This document shows, piece by piece, positions 11,055 through 22,849 of a DNA stretch of 64,000 bases. The stretch is from assembly GCA_033296885.1 (NCBI GenBank), contig MU863921.1, forward strand, positions 124,001 through 188,000. Direction: 5' to 3'. The notes beneath the pieces are model-generated. The model ran no database searches, was not told where the DNA came from, and worked only from the letters and a program-made list of their open reading frames with translations. Position 1 is the first letter of the stretch, and the number at the start of each line of letters is the position of its first letter. The DNA is from Triangularia verruculosa. Lineage: Eukaryota; Ascomycota; Sordariomycetes; Sordariales; Podosporaceae. The translations under genes were made by a program, and so were the position numbers.

Positions 11055-13295
11055 TTACCCCCTCCCTCTCGTGGGCAGCTCAAAGTCTGGGTTGGAGGTA
11101 AGAAGTATGTCGGTAGGGCGAGAATGGTTCCCGACAGGCCGTCGGGGTATCATCTGTGGCATCTCCGGTGGTGGCTGCCAGCGAGGATTGATCCCGCGTT
11201 GCGAAATTGACGTGAAGTTGGACCGTTCAGATTCGGCCGGGCTGCGGGCGCCCTGGGGAATTTCCTCGTACGAGTTAGCCAACTGTAGGGGCTGCATGGG
11301 AGGTGTTCTCGGTCTAGAATTACTAGCTGGAGGAGCAGCAGCAGCAGCAGCAGTAGCAGGCTCGGCGAAGCGCGGGTCTACGTCTTCGTAGTACTCACCA
11401 GCGGCTGGTCTCAGCCCTGGGTTTGTTTGTGGTTCGTGCTGGGAGGGTGGGGGTTGCAGGTTGGGTCCGGGACCGCCATGTAGATCAACTGGCGGACGGG
11501 TGGAAACTGCCGTCAGCGGGGATGGTGTCCTGGCCGGGTTCTGGTTCCAGGCTTGTCTTGGGGGCACGTAGGTGTTGCTGAAATAGGAGAATTAGCGGTC
11601 GCGACACCACGAAAGGGGAATCTTTGCGAATGGACAGTGACTTACTCATCTTGACTGTATCTGCTCGCGTCGCTGATATATGTGTCATGCCTAGCACCTG
11701 GCGATAACCTCGCCTGTTGCATGGCGAGCATGCCCGCAACATCAGAATCACTATCTCGGATTCCATACTGTCCAACTCCGCGGTTGCTACCCGTTGCATC
11801 CATCTCTACCGCTTGCGTAGGGATTCCATCGTCGATACCAGGGAGTGGCGGCGGCGACTCGGCCCTTGGAAGGCTCTCCCGGTTGCCGGGGTTGTAAGCA
11901 TTGTAGCCTACCCCCGAGCCATTAGAGGCCGACCGGTTCACATATCCAGGAGCAGACGGCGGCCCTGGCGATGGTTGCCGGGCATCGTACTGTCCAGGCC
12001 CAGGGCCATATGGGCCGGCTGGCGACGGTCTTCTATCATAGGGACCGGGAGTTCCATGATAGCTAGGCGGAAGAGGTCGTCCGCCACCACCACGGGGTGG
12101 TGGGCCGTACCCTCCCCTTACACTCGGCGGTGTGCCATACCCTCCACGGCCTTGCGGACCTCCGTAACCCCCACGCCCTCCTGGTGGTATTCCATAGCCA
12201 TTATAGCCTCCCCGGCCAGGCCCAGGATATCCTCCACGTCCTCTGTAACCTCCCGGTGGCCCCCCACCCCTCCCTCTAGAATTCATTCGCTCATAGGAGG
12301 GCGCCCTCATGGCGTACCCATCGGGGCCAGGAGAAGGATCACCGTAGCCTCGAGACCCGGGGGTATTTGTTAGTGATCTTTGCGGCCCAAGGTCCGAAGG
12401 CATTGTGCCCATATCATTGACATAGGTAGTCGATCCATCTGTCGCATAGTTGTTTGGTGATCTATCAGTTGGACTTATTGAGGTGAGGGGCACCCTCTCG
12501 TCACTGCTTCGATCATCCTTCTTCTCGAACGAAGCAAACTCAGGAAGTGCATCCGGCCTTCCGTTGGCGCCGCTGAGCATCGGAACGGTAGGCTGCTGGG
12601 GTGCAGGACTAGTGGATACCGGAGGAGCCTGTTGTAACTGACGGTTATAGTAATTCTCTCCACTCATCTCTGCGTTCTCGGCGATGCGCTTCTTTCTAGC
12701 TTTCCTGCTGACAATTGTCCTGCGCATAGCACACGAAACCAGCCCGCTAATGGCAACCAGAACCGTGGCGGCCAGGACAGTGTAGGACCCCCATGCTATA
12801 TGCGGCACGAAAACGAGCACATCAACCAGGAAGCTCAAGAGACAAACTAGGAAAGTGAAGATGCCAAATATGAACAAGGCAAGCAGGTATCGACTTGAGT
12901 GAGATGGGCTATGCAAGTGGGCAATTACAGCCAGGACGAACATGATTAGCGTCAGAAGTGCGGCGATTGGGTGGATGATGAGAAGAGTGGTCAAGGTAGT
13001 TCGCGTCCCCGCGGGGATATCGAACTCTTCAGAACTAAGTTGTTCTGAGGGTTGAACTGGTAAGCAATTGCAACATAGCAAACAACCGTGGTTTATGATC
13101 ACACTTACGGACATCGTAGCCAATCTCTACAGGGGTGCAGGCCCCACGATTGCAGAAACCAAATACTCCAAAATCAACCCCCATCCATTGACCCAGCGGA
13201 ATAGCGCCAATAATTGGAGCCGACAAAGACGAGAGGAGTAGCAAGCAGAATGCCGCGAAGAGCAGCACCGACAACGGGGTTGCAGGTCGCAACAT
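11055..13295 (-). CDS. palI: pH-response regulator PalI/Rim9
   Basis: PalI/Rim9 is a SUR7-like four-TM plasma-membrane protein that helps the PalH/Rim21 sensor signal alkaline pH to PacC/Rim101. Model: exons 13295-13109, 13056-11646 and 11577-11055, giving 706 aa; introns of 52 and 68 bp join in frame (phases 1 and 2). TM1 is about residues 9-31. The family's extracellular loop, FGFCNRGACTPVEIGYD (47-61), carries two cysteines (C48, C53). TM2-TM4 fall near 85-110, 119-141 and 150-172. A long cytoplasmic tail follows, with an RGG/GYG-rich segment (about 323-390), proline-rich stretches and an alanine run coded by GCA/GCT triplets near 11335-11355. Exon 1 begins with MLRPATPLSVLLF, the family's usual start. 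Its 5' side faces a 2.7-kb gap. Confidence 0.93.
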
Positions 13296-15953
13296 GTTGG
13301 CAGAAAGCTCGACGCCGAGTGGCCGTGTCGGCGGTGTAAAGAAAGATTGCCAGCGTCGTCAAGACGCGGCAGGTCAAAGAGAGGTTCGCTTCCTCAGTTG
13401 AAGCACCGAGCACGAGTGGCTGAAGCGAGTGTAGTTTTAAAGGATCGTGTGCGCATACGGTCGGTTGGATACATGCGAAAGGTTTGACCGAGGCTGAAGC
13501 GAATGTATACTGTATAGTGGAAGACAATGGCGACAACAGCAGACTGGATGTTCGCGAGTTCGTTTATCGGTCGCTCATTGTTGTCGACAGAGGTTCAGTT
13601 GGCCGAGTCCAGTCGCGGCGCTTGATGTTTCCGTCCAGCAGTTTTTCTGTTTCCAGTCTAAGGGATGGGATGGTGTGGTGCAGTCGCTCTTCGATTCTCG
13701 AGATCCGGAATCGAGTTAGTTTGCGCGTTCCCAGCAAAGGGAATGCATTGACATTGGCGACGACGCTTTGCTTTGCACACACACACGCGATGCGAAGCAC
13801 TGGTGAGGTGACGGGGGAGCGCAATTGGAATCGCGGGAAATGGGGGGGAAAATCGTTAGGGGGTCGAGCCTGGGCCACTCACCCGCTGCAAACATGTGGG
13901 GAACAGCGAGCACGCACAGCTCTTGACTGGGATGGCCTCGCCGTCCCTCGCTTCGAGGCGCAGCTTCTGCGTAATTACCACCAAAGAATCTTCACCACAC
14001 TCCACGCTTCCCATGCGATACACCTAAGATTGCGATGTACTTTTTCGTTCTCGAGCACTCCAAAACTGGGAACATCTGCTCGACTGCATCTGATGCCTCT
14101 CACCAACCTCGCCTCTATTTCGTCAATGTCGTCAATGCATGGACTCAGGTCTGTGTATCTTGACACGGTCCAATTGTTAGCTGCTGAGTGACGGCACGTC
14201 AGATACAGTCAGTCAGTCGTCTGCGGTATAAGCAGCCTAAAGCCGCCGGGATCATGATCCGCTCTTCCTCGGGCCCCCACACCGTCCCCGGATCTCAATG
14301 TTTGTCGTCCCGAGAAAAGCTAGAACGAGACTCGGGGCGATGCCCCCCTGCCCCTTTTTTCTCTCGAAGAAATCTTGCCCGCAGCGAGGGTGGATGGCTA
14401 TTGATGACATGTTCCGTGGCCTTGGGTTGCGCGAGCTGGATGGAGTTCGGCGCACACAGTCATGAAATGCAGAAATACCAGTGAAGCAACACAGACCCAG
14501 GCGTCCTTGCAGATGGCACCATGGCGGAAGCTTGCGGGACGACGCAATCATTGGACGAGACGCTCACTAACTGACGCAACTCGAGTCTCACAACCAGGCT
14601 TTTCTGGCAACCGATCAAAACCCATGATGCAAACAAAATGCCACAGTCAACTCACCATTAACTCGACCTTTAGCTCAGACGGCACCAGAGTTCTGGTAGG
14701 AGTGAGAGTCAAGACGAAGCAGCTCGCTTGTGGCCGCAAACTCACACAGAGCAACGTCACGGTAATGAGCCTTTATGTATGTACCGTTGGTGTCGCGTCA
14801 ATTTCCCGCATGCTGTTCCTTCACTCATCGCTCATTTCGCCCATCTATGCCCATCTCCCACTGTCCTTTGCGAACTTCCATTCAGGGTTGCAATCCCGCT
14901 CCGGATGCTGGACTTGATTTGGCGACACGGTGTTGCCGGATGTCACATCGGTCAGCCACCAAGAACAATCCGTGATTGCTTCTGGAACCCCAAGGACCAT
15001 ACATCAAACTTGTCAAGCTTCACCAACCAGCTATCCCCAACAAACGCTGCAGCATTGCTGTCAAATTGTTTTCAGTCCATGGTTCGGCGCCTCTCGAACC
15101 CGGTCTGGCGCCCCCTCACGGAGGCTGTCAACGGTTTGTTAAAAGGATACTCCCGCTATCACTGAATCTTGTGAAGTCCTATTGGTACCACTTTATCTTA
15201 GTTTCAGAACAAGCTTCATGACAGGTCCACATCTTGACCTCAGACACAGAGGGGCTCCACTATAGAATCCTTGCTGGTTCAGACATCCCCAGATCTTGTC
15301 TTCAACGGCGGTATCAAAGGGCTTCTGTTCCTACGTTGAAGTTCTATCTTCAAATCTCACGATACTTGTTCATTCCATGTAAGCTTAAGCTTGATAGCTC
15401 GGGTTGATCAATCTTAAATTGGTCACGAAAAACATCTCTGACAGGACTTGGTGATGAGTCTCGTGTTTGTCCGGGCCCTGGGATATGAAGCGGTGTTGAA
15501 GTGGTCGTCTTCTATCCAGGTCCCTTGATTGAATGGCCGACAAATAGCAAACCCAACTTTCGTGTAACCCCCCTTTGATTGCTATAAGTATTCAAGATAA
15601 TCGATCGCATCGGAGAGCAGGTTGTAATTACCCCAGATATCCATCGGCGCCCATTAACACCGATCACCTCGGAGACATTGCGGCCACGCGGGGCAAGTTG
15701 TCGGGGGGTGCGGCAAAAAGCGGGCCAAGCTTGGTCGGCATCGGAGAGACTTGCGAGCTTGGCTTCCAGTCCCGTCTCGCTTTGTCAGTCGTCATCGACA
15801 AATCTCACGACTAAGCTCAACCATTTCGGTGCCTTTTTCACTTCCGGTCTGTATAAACAGCAAAGAAGAGGAACAAAGCCTGACCGATGCCATATCTGAG
15901 GATTCACAACAATACAAAATAACCAGACCGGCCACCAGCGCACCGAGCGCACC
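13296..15953. other. 2.7-kb divergent intergenic region
   Basis: This separates palI (-) and the ABC1-family gene (+). A 235-codon frame at 13484-14191 has no recognisable domain and overlaps frames on the other strand, so I do not call it. A GCCAAGCTTGG palindrome-like element near 15725 matches the PacC core GCCARG. No RNA gene was recognised. Confidence 0.55.
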
Positions 15954-18017
15954 ATGTGGCGCCATGGCCTTGCTGGTAGCACGGCCAGCAGCCGACGCTT
16001 CTGCCTCTCCGCCACAATTACGACGGCGAGAACAACAATAACCTCACGTCGGCCACTGCGCTTGCCACGCTCTAACCGAACCACCACCACCACTTCCCCT
16101 CGCCATCAGCCCCTCCACCCCTCTTCCGGGCCATTCGAACCCCTCCGGCCACCCTCGCCTGCCGCTCTCGGCGAGCCCCGTCCAGCGAGGTCCTACCCTC
16201 GCACCCGAAAATACCTCCGCCGCCTCCTCATTCTTTCCGCTCTCCTCGGAACAGGCTACCTCATAGACTCACAAGTTTACGCCTCCGGCATCGCCCGCTC
16301 CCTCCGAACCTTTGGCACCGGCCTCCTCGTCGCCGCCGATTACAAGATCAACTTTCGTGCTCACCCACTGCCCATTGTCGGAAGCAAATCCGGCATTCCC
16401 GAACTCCACCGCCGGAGTGCGGAGCGCATGTCTGATCTCTTACGGCACAATGGCGGATTATACCTCAAGATCGGACAAGCGATCGCCATGCAGAGCGCCG
16501 TCTTGCCGCCAGAGTTCCAAAAGATGTTCGCAAGGATGTTTGACGACGCGCCGCAGGACGAGTGGGAACTTGTCGAGAAGGTTATCAGAGACGACTTTGG
16601 GGGCCGGTCGGTAGAGGAGGTTTTCGGGGTCAGCTTTACGGGGCAGGACGATAGCAAAGGTGTGATGGAGAAGACGGCTAGGGCGAGCGCGAGTGTGGCT
16701 CAGGTTCACTGGGCTAGGTTGCCGGATGGGAGAGAGGTGGCGATCAAGATTCAGAAACCAGAGATTGAGAGGCAGATTGGTTGGGATCTGTGGGCTTTCA
16801 AAGTTGTGATGAGGGTGTACACTTGGTGGTTCGACCTGCCAATGTACTCCATGGTTCCGTTTGTTACGGAACGACTAAAGCTCGAGACGGACTTTGAGAA
16901 CGAAGCCCGCAACTCGGAAGTTATGCGCGAGCTCATCAACTCTGAGCCCCGTCTCAAGGGTAGGGTATACATCCCGCCCGTATACTCGGAACTGAGCACC
17001 AAGCGTGTCCTTACCACCGAATGGATCGAAGGTGTGCGCTTCAACGACAAATCCGACCTCACCCGCCCATGGCGAGGCGGGTATGGTAATTACTCCCCAG
17101 GTGTTCATGGCGAACAGCTTCCCTCGCCAGATATGGCCGCTCTCCACCGCGCCCTCCGTGAGAACCCTCATCAGCAATGGCTCAAACCAGACCGGCAATC
17201 CTGGCGCGGACCTCGCGGCACTGGCGGCTTAGGTGTCTCCCCAAAGGACGTGATGACAACCATCGTCGACCTATTTTCGGCACAAATCTTCAAGTTCGGC
17301 GTCGTCCACTGCGACCCCCACCCCGGCAACATGTTTGTCCGTCGCCTGCCCAACGGAAAGCCAGAGCTCGTCCTCATCGACCACGGTCTGTACGTCTACA
17401 TGTCTGACCAATTCCGGCACGACTACGCTTCCTTTTGGAAGGCACTCATGACCTTTGACAACAAGAAGATCGCCGAGATCGCAGGCAGCTGGGGAGTCAG
17501 AGGAGCGGAAATGTTTGCTTCTGCCACTCTTATGCGCCCTTACGAAGGAGGCGACAACAAGATTCAGAAAGAATTCCTAAAAGCCATGAAAGCCAAGTCC
17601 CCGTCGGAGAAGCACTACGAGATGCAAAAGAGGATGAAGCAAGGGATCCGGGATATGCTGGCTGACGAGGAGAAGTGGCCAAAGGAGCTGATTTTCATCA
17701 GCAGAAACATGAGGATTGTGCAGGCCAACAATGCGAACATGGGATCACCGGTGAACAGGATCAAGATCATGGGCGTGTGGGCGTCGAGGAGCTTGTGGCA
17801 GGACAAGGGGCTGGATTGGAGGGAACGGGCGAGGAATGCGTGGAGGCATTTGCTGTTCAAGGGGGTTCTCTGGGCGAGCGATGCTGTCTGGTGGTTTTTC
17901 CGCGTGAAGCAGCTGTTGGGGCGGGGAGGCGGGATGGAGGATGAGGTGGAGGAGAAGATGAGGGAGGTGGCGAGGGAGATGGGAATTGAGCTGCAGCATG
18001 ATGTTTTTGCTGGTTAA
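15954..18017 (+). CDS. MCP2: ABC1/UbiB-family mitochondrial protein, MCP2/CQD2 (ADCK1-like)
   Basis: A single exon of 687 aa. The family is the atypical kinase-like ABC1/ADCK/UbiB group. In yeast MCP2/Cqd2 sits in the mitochondrial inner membrane and influences coenzyme Q and lipid distribution. The N-terminus is Arg/Ser/Thr-rich like a presequence. A hydrophobic segment lies at about 88-106 (LLILSALLGTGYLID). The family KxGQ motif is K172-IGQ, an Ala-rich loop (ASASVAQVH) is at 244-252, and the VAIK lysine is K265. The catalytic-loop equivalent HCDPHPGN spans 452-459 and the metal-binding LIDHG has D476. All signature residues are present. Similarity is closer to MCP2/ADCK1 than to Coq8, judging from the YLIDSQVY segment before the kinase fold. 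Neighbours give no operon-like context. Confidence 0.9.
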   Translation: MWRHGLAGSTASSRRFCLSATITTARTTITSRRPLRLPRSNRTTTTTSPRHQPLHPSSGPFEPLRPPSPAALGEPRPARSYPRTRKYLRRLLILSALLGTGYLIDSQVYASGIARSLRTFGTGLLVAADYKINFRAHPLPIVGSKSGIPELHRRSAERMSDLLRHNGGLYLKIGQAIAMQSAVLPPEFQKMFARMFDDAPQDEWELVEKVIRDDFGGRSVEEVFGVSFTGQDDSKGVMEKTARASASVAQVHWARLPDGREVAIKIQKPEIERQIGWDLWAFKVVMRVYTWWFDLPMYSMVPFVTERLKLETDFENEARNSEVMRELINSEPRLKGRVYIPPVYSELSTKRVLTTEWIEGVRFNDKSDLTRPWRGGYGNYSPGVHGEQLPSPDMAALHRALRENPHQQWLKPDRQSWRGPRGTGGLGVSPKDVMTTIVDLFSAQIFKFGVVHCDPHPGNMFVRRLPNGKPELVLIDHGLYVYMSDQFRHDYASFWKALMTFDNKKIAEIAGSWGVRGAEMFASATLMRPYEGGDNKIQKEFLKAMKAKSPSEKHYEMQKRMKQGIRDMLADEEKWPKELIFISRNMRIVQANNANMGSPVNRIKIMGVWASRSLWQDKGLDWRERARNAWRHLLFKGVLWASDAVWWFFRVKQLLGRGGGMEDEVEEKMREVAREMGIELQHDVFAG

Positions 18018-21000
18018 GACGCATTGTATGACAAGTGAAAGGGATCACAGGACTAAAAAAAGAAAAGAAAATCACAGGTAAAGACGAGTGGTGGCGGCTA
18101 TTGTGTTTTTGCATCGTTCATAACGAACGAGAACAGGATACCCCCTTTTTCGGCGTTGTGGAGTCTTCAACTTGGAAGCAAAGGCAGCAAAGGAAACAAA
18201 AGGAAAGAAACAAGGGTACAATATGATCAGCTCAATCAGAAATGGCGGGAATATAGAGACAGCCAGATTCTTGTATGATATATCACGAGTGTAGGATACG
18301 GTGTGTTAAAGTTGTACTCGGAAGAGAAGGTTTGCAGATCATGTTGTGGGCCCAAAGATCAGACCTGTGACGCTATCCAGGCACCTCTATGGGAAACGCG
18401 AGTACAACTGGCAGGTGACAGATGTCTTTGGAGCTAGTTCACTGGGTTTTGGGACCACTCAAACGCCTACCGATGAACCTTTTGATGTTGAGGTCTTGAA
18501 AGATCTCATCCTGCTTCTGGTTTCGCAGCAGTTCTCTTGGGCAGCTTGTTCGCCGCCATTATAAAGGTCAAAACGAAACACTAGCTACAATCTTCATCTG
18601 TGTAGGGCCCGAGCGAAAGTGGGAACATTGTTCATCTCAATCTCGACTCCATTCATAGTTGTTTGACTGTTTGACACTTTGCCGACTGGGCTTGTGACGC
18701 TGGTCCACTTAGGTACATCAGACCAAGGCCTCATAAGCGTGGTAAGTAGACATATGATTGAGCTGAGCGTCAGTATCAACATGTCATCGGCAAAAGACTT
18801 ATGGGCCTCTTGCTTTCCTTTCTGTATCTTGATCTCTCAAGCTGGTAGCGATGGGCGAGGCGGTCATTGAAGAAGAGTGGACCTCCTAATCCAGCTTAGC
18901 GCCCACCCCATGACCCTGAAATGTATAAAAGCGGGTCACTTTATGCTGTCTAAGTCTGAAACACACCAAGTCCCGATCTTTTCTCCACAATCTGGATCCT
19001 GCCCTCTTCAGGTCTGTCCTGTCCCGAGCATGCATTGCAGTTCAAGAGACTCCAATTGTGGTTTGCAATCTTCCAGATTCATGTCTCCAAATTCGGATAT
19101 GAGGTCATCTTATGCCGTATATCTTGTTGTCAGCAATAACAGTTCCGTGCCTCTCCGTCTGAGCGCTGCAGGGCAAGGTGTGGTAAGAAGACACCGGAAC
19201 ACCCTTCTAGAAAAAAAGACACTGTACGAAGTAGGACACCGACATCTTCACTTGGGTAGGGATCGGACCGGTTTTCTTTCACGTGGCATGTGGAACTCTC
19301 GTTTTTCCTTCTTCCAGGCCGTGTACTCTGGCTGAACGGGTCGTTGCATGGGCTGATCAGCGATGCGTAGGCGCCCTTCCTCGTGTATCGTCAGGAAGCA
19401 AGAATCGGCCAAGTGCTTTTTTCTTGCGAGGATTGGTGATGAAGAAACGGAACGCACATGGAAGCCAGGTTGGGTGAGGTGTCGGACATGTGATTGGCTG
19501 CTTTTGATTTGCAACCTTCACCATTGCACCCTGCAGTTTAAAGGAGGCGAGGTGTGACTCTGATAATTCTCATCTTCACTGTCTGTTGGATATCTGCAAG
19601 ATTGTTTAAAGGTAGCGAGAGAGCTAGGTGACATTGACGATTGTTCAATGTCTGTCGACGGCGGGGATTTAAAGTCGGGGAAGACGCCATGCCTGTGCAG
19701 CGTCATGGCCCATCCGGTATCTCGTCCGGTTGAGACATGCAGGAAAGGGGTCTTGTGATGACAGGAACGATCTGATCTTCTGGGTGCCCGGTAGCCTTCG
19801 AATCGTCCATTTGAAGTTCTTGGATGCCATTTCTCAGGCTTGGCATGATACTAGGTCGGAAACCAAGGGTGTAAGGTGGCAGCAGGTTTCCAGTGTGCCC
19901 GGGTCCATCTGTTTTAGTTGGCCCCCTGCTCATATTTGCAGTACCGCGGGTGCAGGTACTTACCATCAGCCAATCTCTTCAACCATCGGACTTTTTTCTC
20001 TTCGCGCGCTCCTGATGAACAGGTGCTGTCCTCTTCTTCTTTCCAACGCCCCTCGGTTCCCGTACAAGGACCGTCGCTGCATCACCTTCGTCGTACAGGT
20101 CCTGGAAGGCTTTTCATCGCCAGACTTGTTGTATTCGAATTCTTTTACCATTTTGTTTACCCCACCGCCGTTTGTTCTATACACTCGGCCTGTCGTTCCT
20201 TTTTACGCGTGAGCAAGTCTCCACTATCGACCTACCATATCCAAGCGCGTGCCACCGAGCACGGCGTCCCGCGAGAGTTTACCAACAAACCCGGGTTTTT
20301 GATAGAGTAGCGAGGGTTTGTGTAAGTCTGAATTCAAGTTGAAATTTATATCGGGACGAGATTGTTTTTGTTTGAGAGAGGGATGCGCCATCAGATTGTT
20401 TGCGACGGATGGAGGAGCAAGAGCAGGGTGTTGCTGGGGGGGGGGGGGCGATTCCTAGTGGCGGCCTATCCACCTTCAACAACATGAGAGCATCGTCGCA
20501 GTCAAATCGCGGGGTAACAAGTGGTGGTGTCACTGGCGCATACAAGTGCGCAGTTCTGAATAGGTTGTCAACTGGGACTCGGAAGGTGGTGAACAACAAA
20601 GTGAAAATGTTAAAGCTGACCACCTAGCACACTGCCAGAAGCTCTGTAGGCTGCCCCGAGGGACACCGAGTGTTTGCTCCTCCTCCACCACGCAGCCGAA
20701 ACGTTCTTGCCTCTTTTGCGACTTCCCTCAGGATCATCGCCTAGCGGGCACTGGTGCTTTTAAGAACTACTCGCACCTGCCATCAAGCAGGAGCTCTTGA
20801 CACACCACCGGCGAAGCTGTGTTTCGCACTTACCTTCCTTCGATTCTTACCATCCTCTTTTATCAACACCTCCAACAACACGAGTTGCAACCCCAGTTGC
20901 GACCCGCTTCCCAAAGGTTAGTCACGGCTCAAAACAGAGTTTACTTGCTCGCCCCATCCCCCCATCGAAGTTCCAGGCTGATCTTTCTCCGTCTGCGCCA

Positions 21001-21189
21001 GGCGTCCCGTCGGAAGCTAATTCGACAAGCTCGACAGTGTCTCGGCCTTCAGGAGGTCTTGACAGTACACACAGATCCGAAATCAAAGCTCGAGAGCACT
21101 GTGCTTCGAACGCCCGGCCCGTTGTGCTGCCATCTAGCAGCTGACCGCCGAGATTGCATTGACTCTCCCGTGCTCCTTGAAGGAAGCCA
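18018..21189. other. 3.2-kb intergenic region
   Basis: Between two + strand genes. It should contain the MCP2-like 3' UTR and the 5' leader of the septin-type gene. A 13-G homopolymer lies at 20436-20448. Short frames (for example 18346-18564 and 18877-19335) carry no recognisable motif. Nothing further is called. Confidence 0.55.
20436..20448. repeat. G13 homopolymer
   Basis: A run of 13 guanines in intergenic DNA. It may be length-variable or prone to sequencing error. Confidence 0.9.
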
Positions 21190-22849
21190 ATGTCCCATCC
21201 CACTCGTCGCTCTAGCCTCGGTGGAATGTTGTTGCGTCGCAGTAAGAGCGCTGACTTGAAGAAGCAGCAGAAGCTGGCCCGGGAGCAGGAGCTCCAGCGC
21301 CAGCGCGATGCTGTTTCCAAGTCCCCGCCGCGCCTGCCAGTCCTCTACAATGGGGCCCCTGCACCACAATTAGGCCTTGGAGGCGAGACCCGCCCCGACT
21401 CGATTGCTATCGTTTCTGGCAGAGCCGAATATGCTTCTCCTCCCTCCGCTGGCCCCCCCGCTGACGCCGCTGCTACTGCTACTGCTGCCCCACGCCCCTC
21501 CATGGAACCAGCTCGTTCGAATTTCAGCATCCCCCCTCCTCCCATCCCCAACGGCGGCTTCGACCCTTACGCTGGCACGGGGAGCATGGCACATCGTGGT
21601 CGCTACAGTTATGCCAGCAGCGCAATGAGCACCATCAACAGCCCCAGAAGAGTCCGGAGGAGAAAGGACCCGACTCCTTTCAAGTAAGTCTTGATTCCGT
21701 GGCAGCATCTCTTATCAAAGCCCCGAGTATTGACCCGAGTCCTCCCGCAGCATTCTCATTATTGGCACCTCCAACTCTGGCAAATCATCCTTTCTCGAAT
21801 TTCTCAAGGCTGCCCTTGCCCTCCCAGCCAAGAAGCGCTCCAAGAGCACCATCGAACAGGAAGTGCCCCCCAAGCTCCCGCCGTCCGGCAATTTCATCCC
21901 GCATTACTTGGAGACCGAGATCGACAATGAACGTGTTGGTCTGACTTTGTGGGACTCGGAAGGCTTGGAAAAGAATGTGGTGGATTTGCAACTCCGAGAG
22001 ATGTCCGGTTTCCTTGAGAGCAAATTCGACGAGACTTTTGCCGAGGAGATGAAGGTTGTGAGATCACCTGGTGTCCAAGATACACACATTCATGCCGTCT
22101 TCCTGGTCCTGGATCCGGCACGACTTGACCGAAATGTGGCCGCTGCCAAGGCAGCCAGCGCCAACGGTCATGCCAATGGCGGCAAACATTTTCCCCACGC
22201 CAGGATTCTGGGCAGTCTCGATGAAGACCTTGATCTTCAAGTACTCCGAACCCTCCAGGGCAAGACCACTGTCATCCCAGTCATTGCCAAGGCCGACACC
22301 ATCACAACCAAGCACATGAATGTGCTGAAGAGGTCGGTATGGGATAGCCTCAAGAAGGCCGGCCTCGACCCCTTGGAGGCTCTTGGCTTGGATGCCGACG
22401 ACGACGAGTCTACTCCCGATTCTAGCAAGATTCTCGAAGAAGACGAAGACGAAGAAGAGCATCCATCATCAAACAGTGAGGGCGAGGGAAGTGGAGATGA
22501 TACGACCTTACCTATCCAGGGGCAGAACCCCTCCCCCAGTTCCAAGAGGCTATCCAACGGTTCCGTCCGCCGAAGTAAGGTAGAGGATACGCTCAAGGAA
22601 GATGAGGTGCCATTCTTCCCCATGTCGATAATCAGCCCAGACATTTACGAGCCCGACGTCGTTGGGCGCCAATTTCCATGGGGCTTTGCTGATCCTTACA
22701 ACGAGGAACATTGCGACTTTGTCCGCCTGAAGGAGGCCGTTTTCAGCGAGTGGCGCGGTGAGCTTCGCGAGCTCAGCAGAGAACAATGGTATGAGGGATG
22801 GCGAACCAGCAGGCTCAAGCAACGGGATGGGACGAAACTTCGCAGATAG
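21190..22849 (+). CDS. Divergent septin-type GTPase
   Basis: Model: exons 21190-21683 and 21751-22849, 530 aa; the 67-bp intron (GTAAGT...CCGCAG) splits the Asn codon just before the first G-domain strand. G1/P-loop is GTSNSGKSS (170-178). G3 is DSEG (233-236) where canonical septins have DTPG. G4 is the septin-typical AKAD (344-347). The septin signature GRQFPWG followed by HCDF appears near 470-490. The N-terminal 165 residues are basic, Ser/Pro/Ala-rich and probably disordered. An acidic and Ser-rich insert (about 380-448, with EEDEDEEEH) interrupts the G domain after G4. The C-terminus is short and basic without an obvious long coiled coil, unlike many core septins. Septins form cortical filaments; whether this one polymerises or hydrolyses GTP is unknown. 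Confidence 0.82.

Noticed and set aside
11717..12373. 218-codon + frame
   Set aside because: Antisense shadow of palI; Arg/Ser/Pro-rich mirror of its repeats.
13484..14191. 235-codon + strand frame upstream of palI
   Set aside because: No recognisable domain, low-complexity chance-like translation, competing frames on the other strand, and it spans the likely palI promoter.
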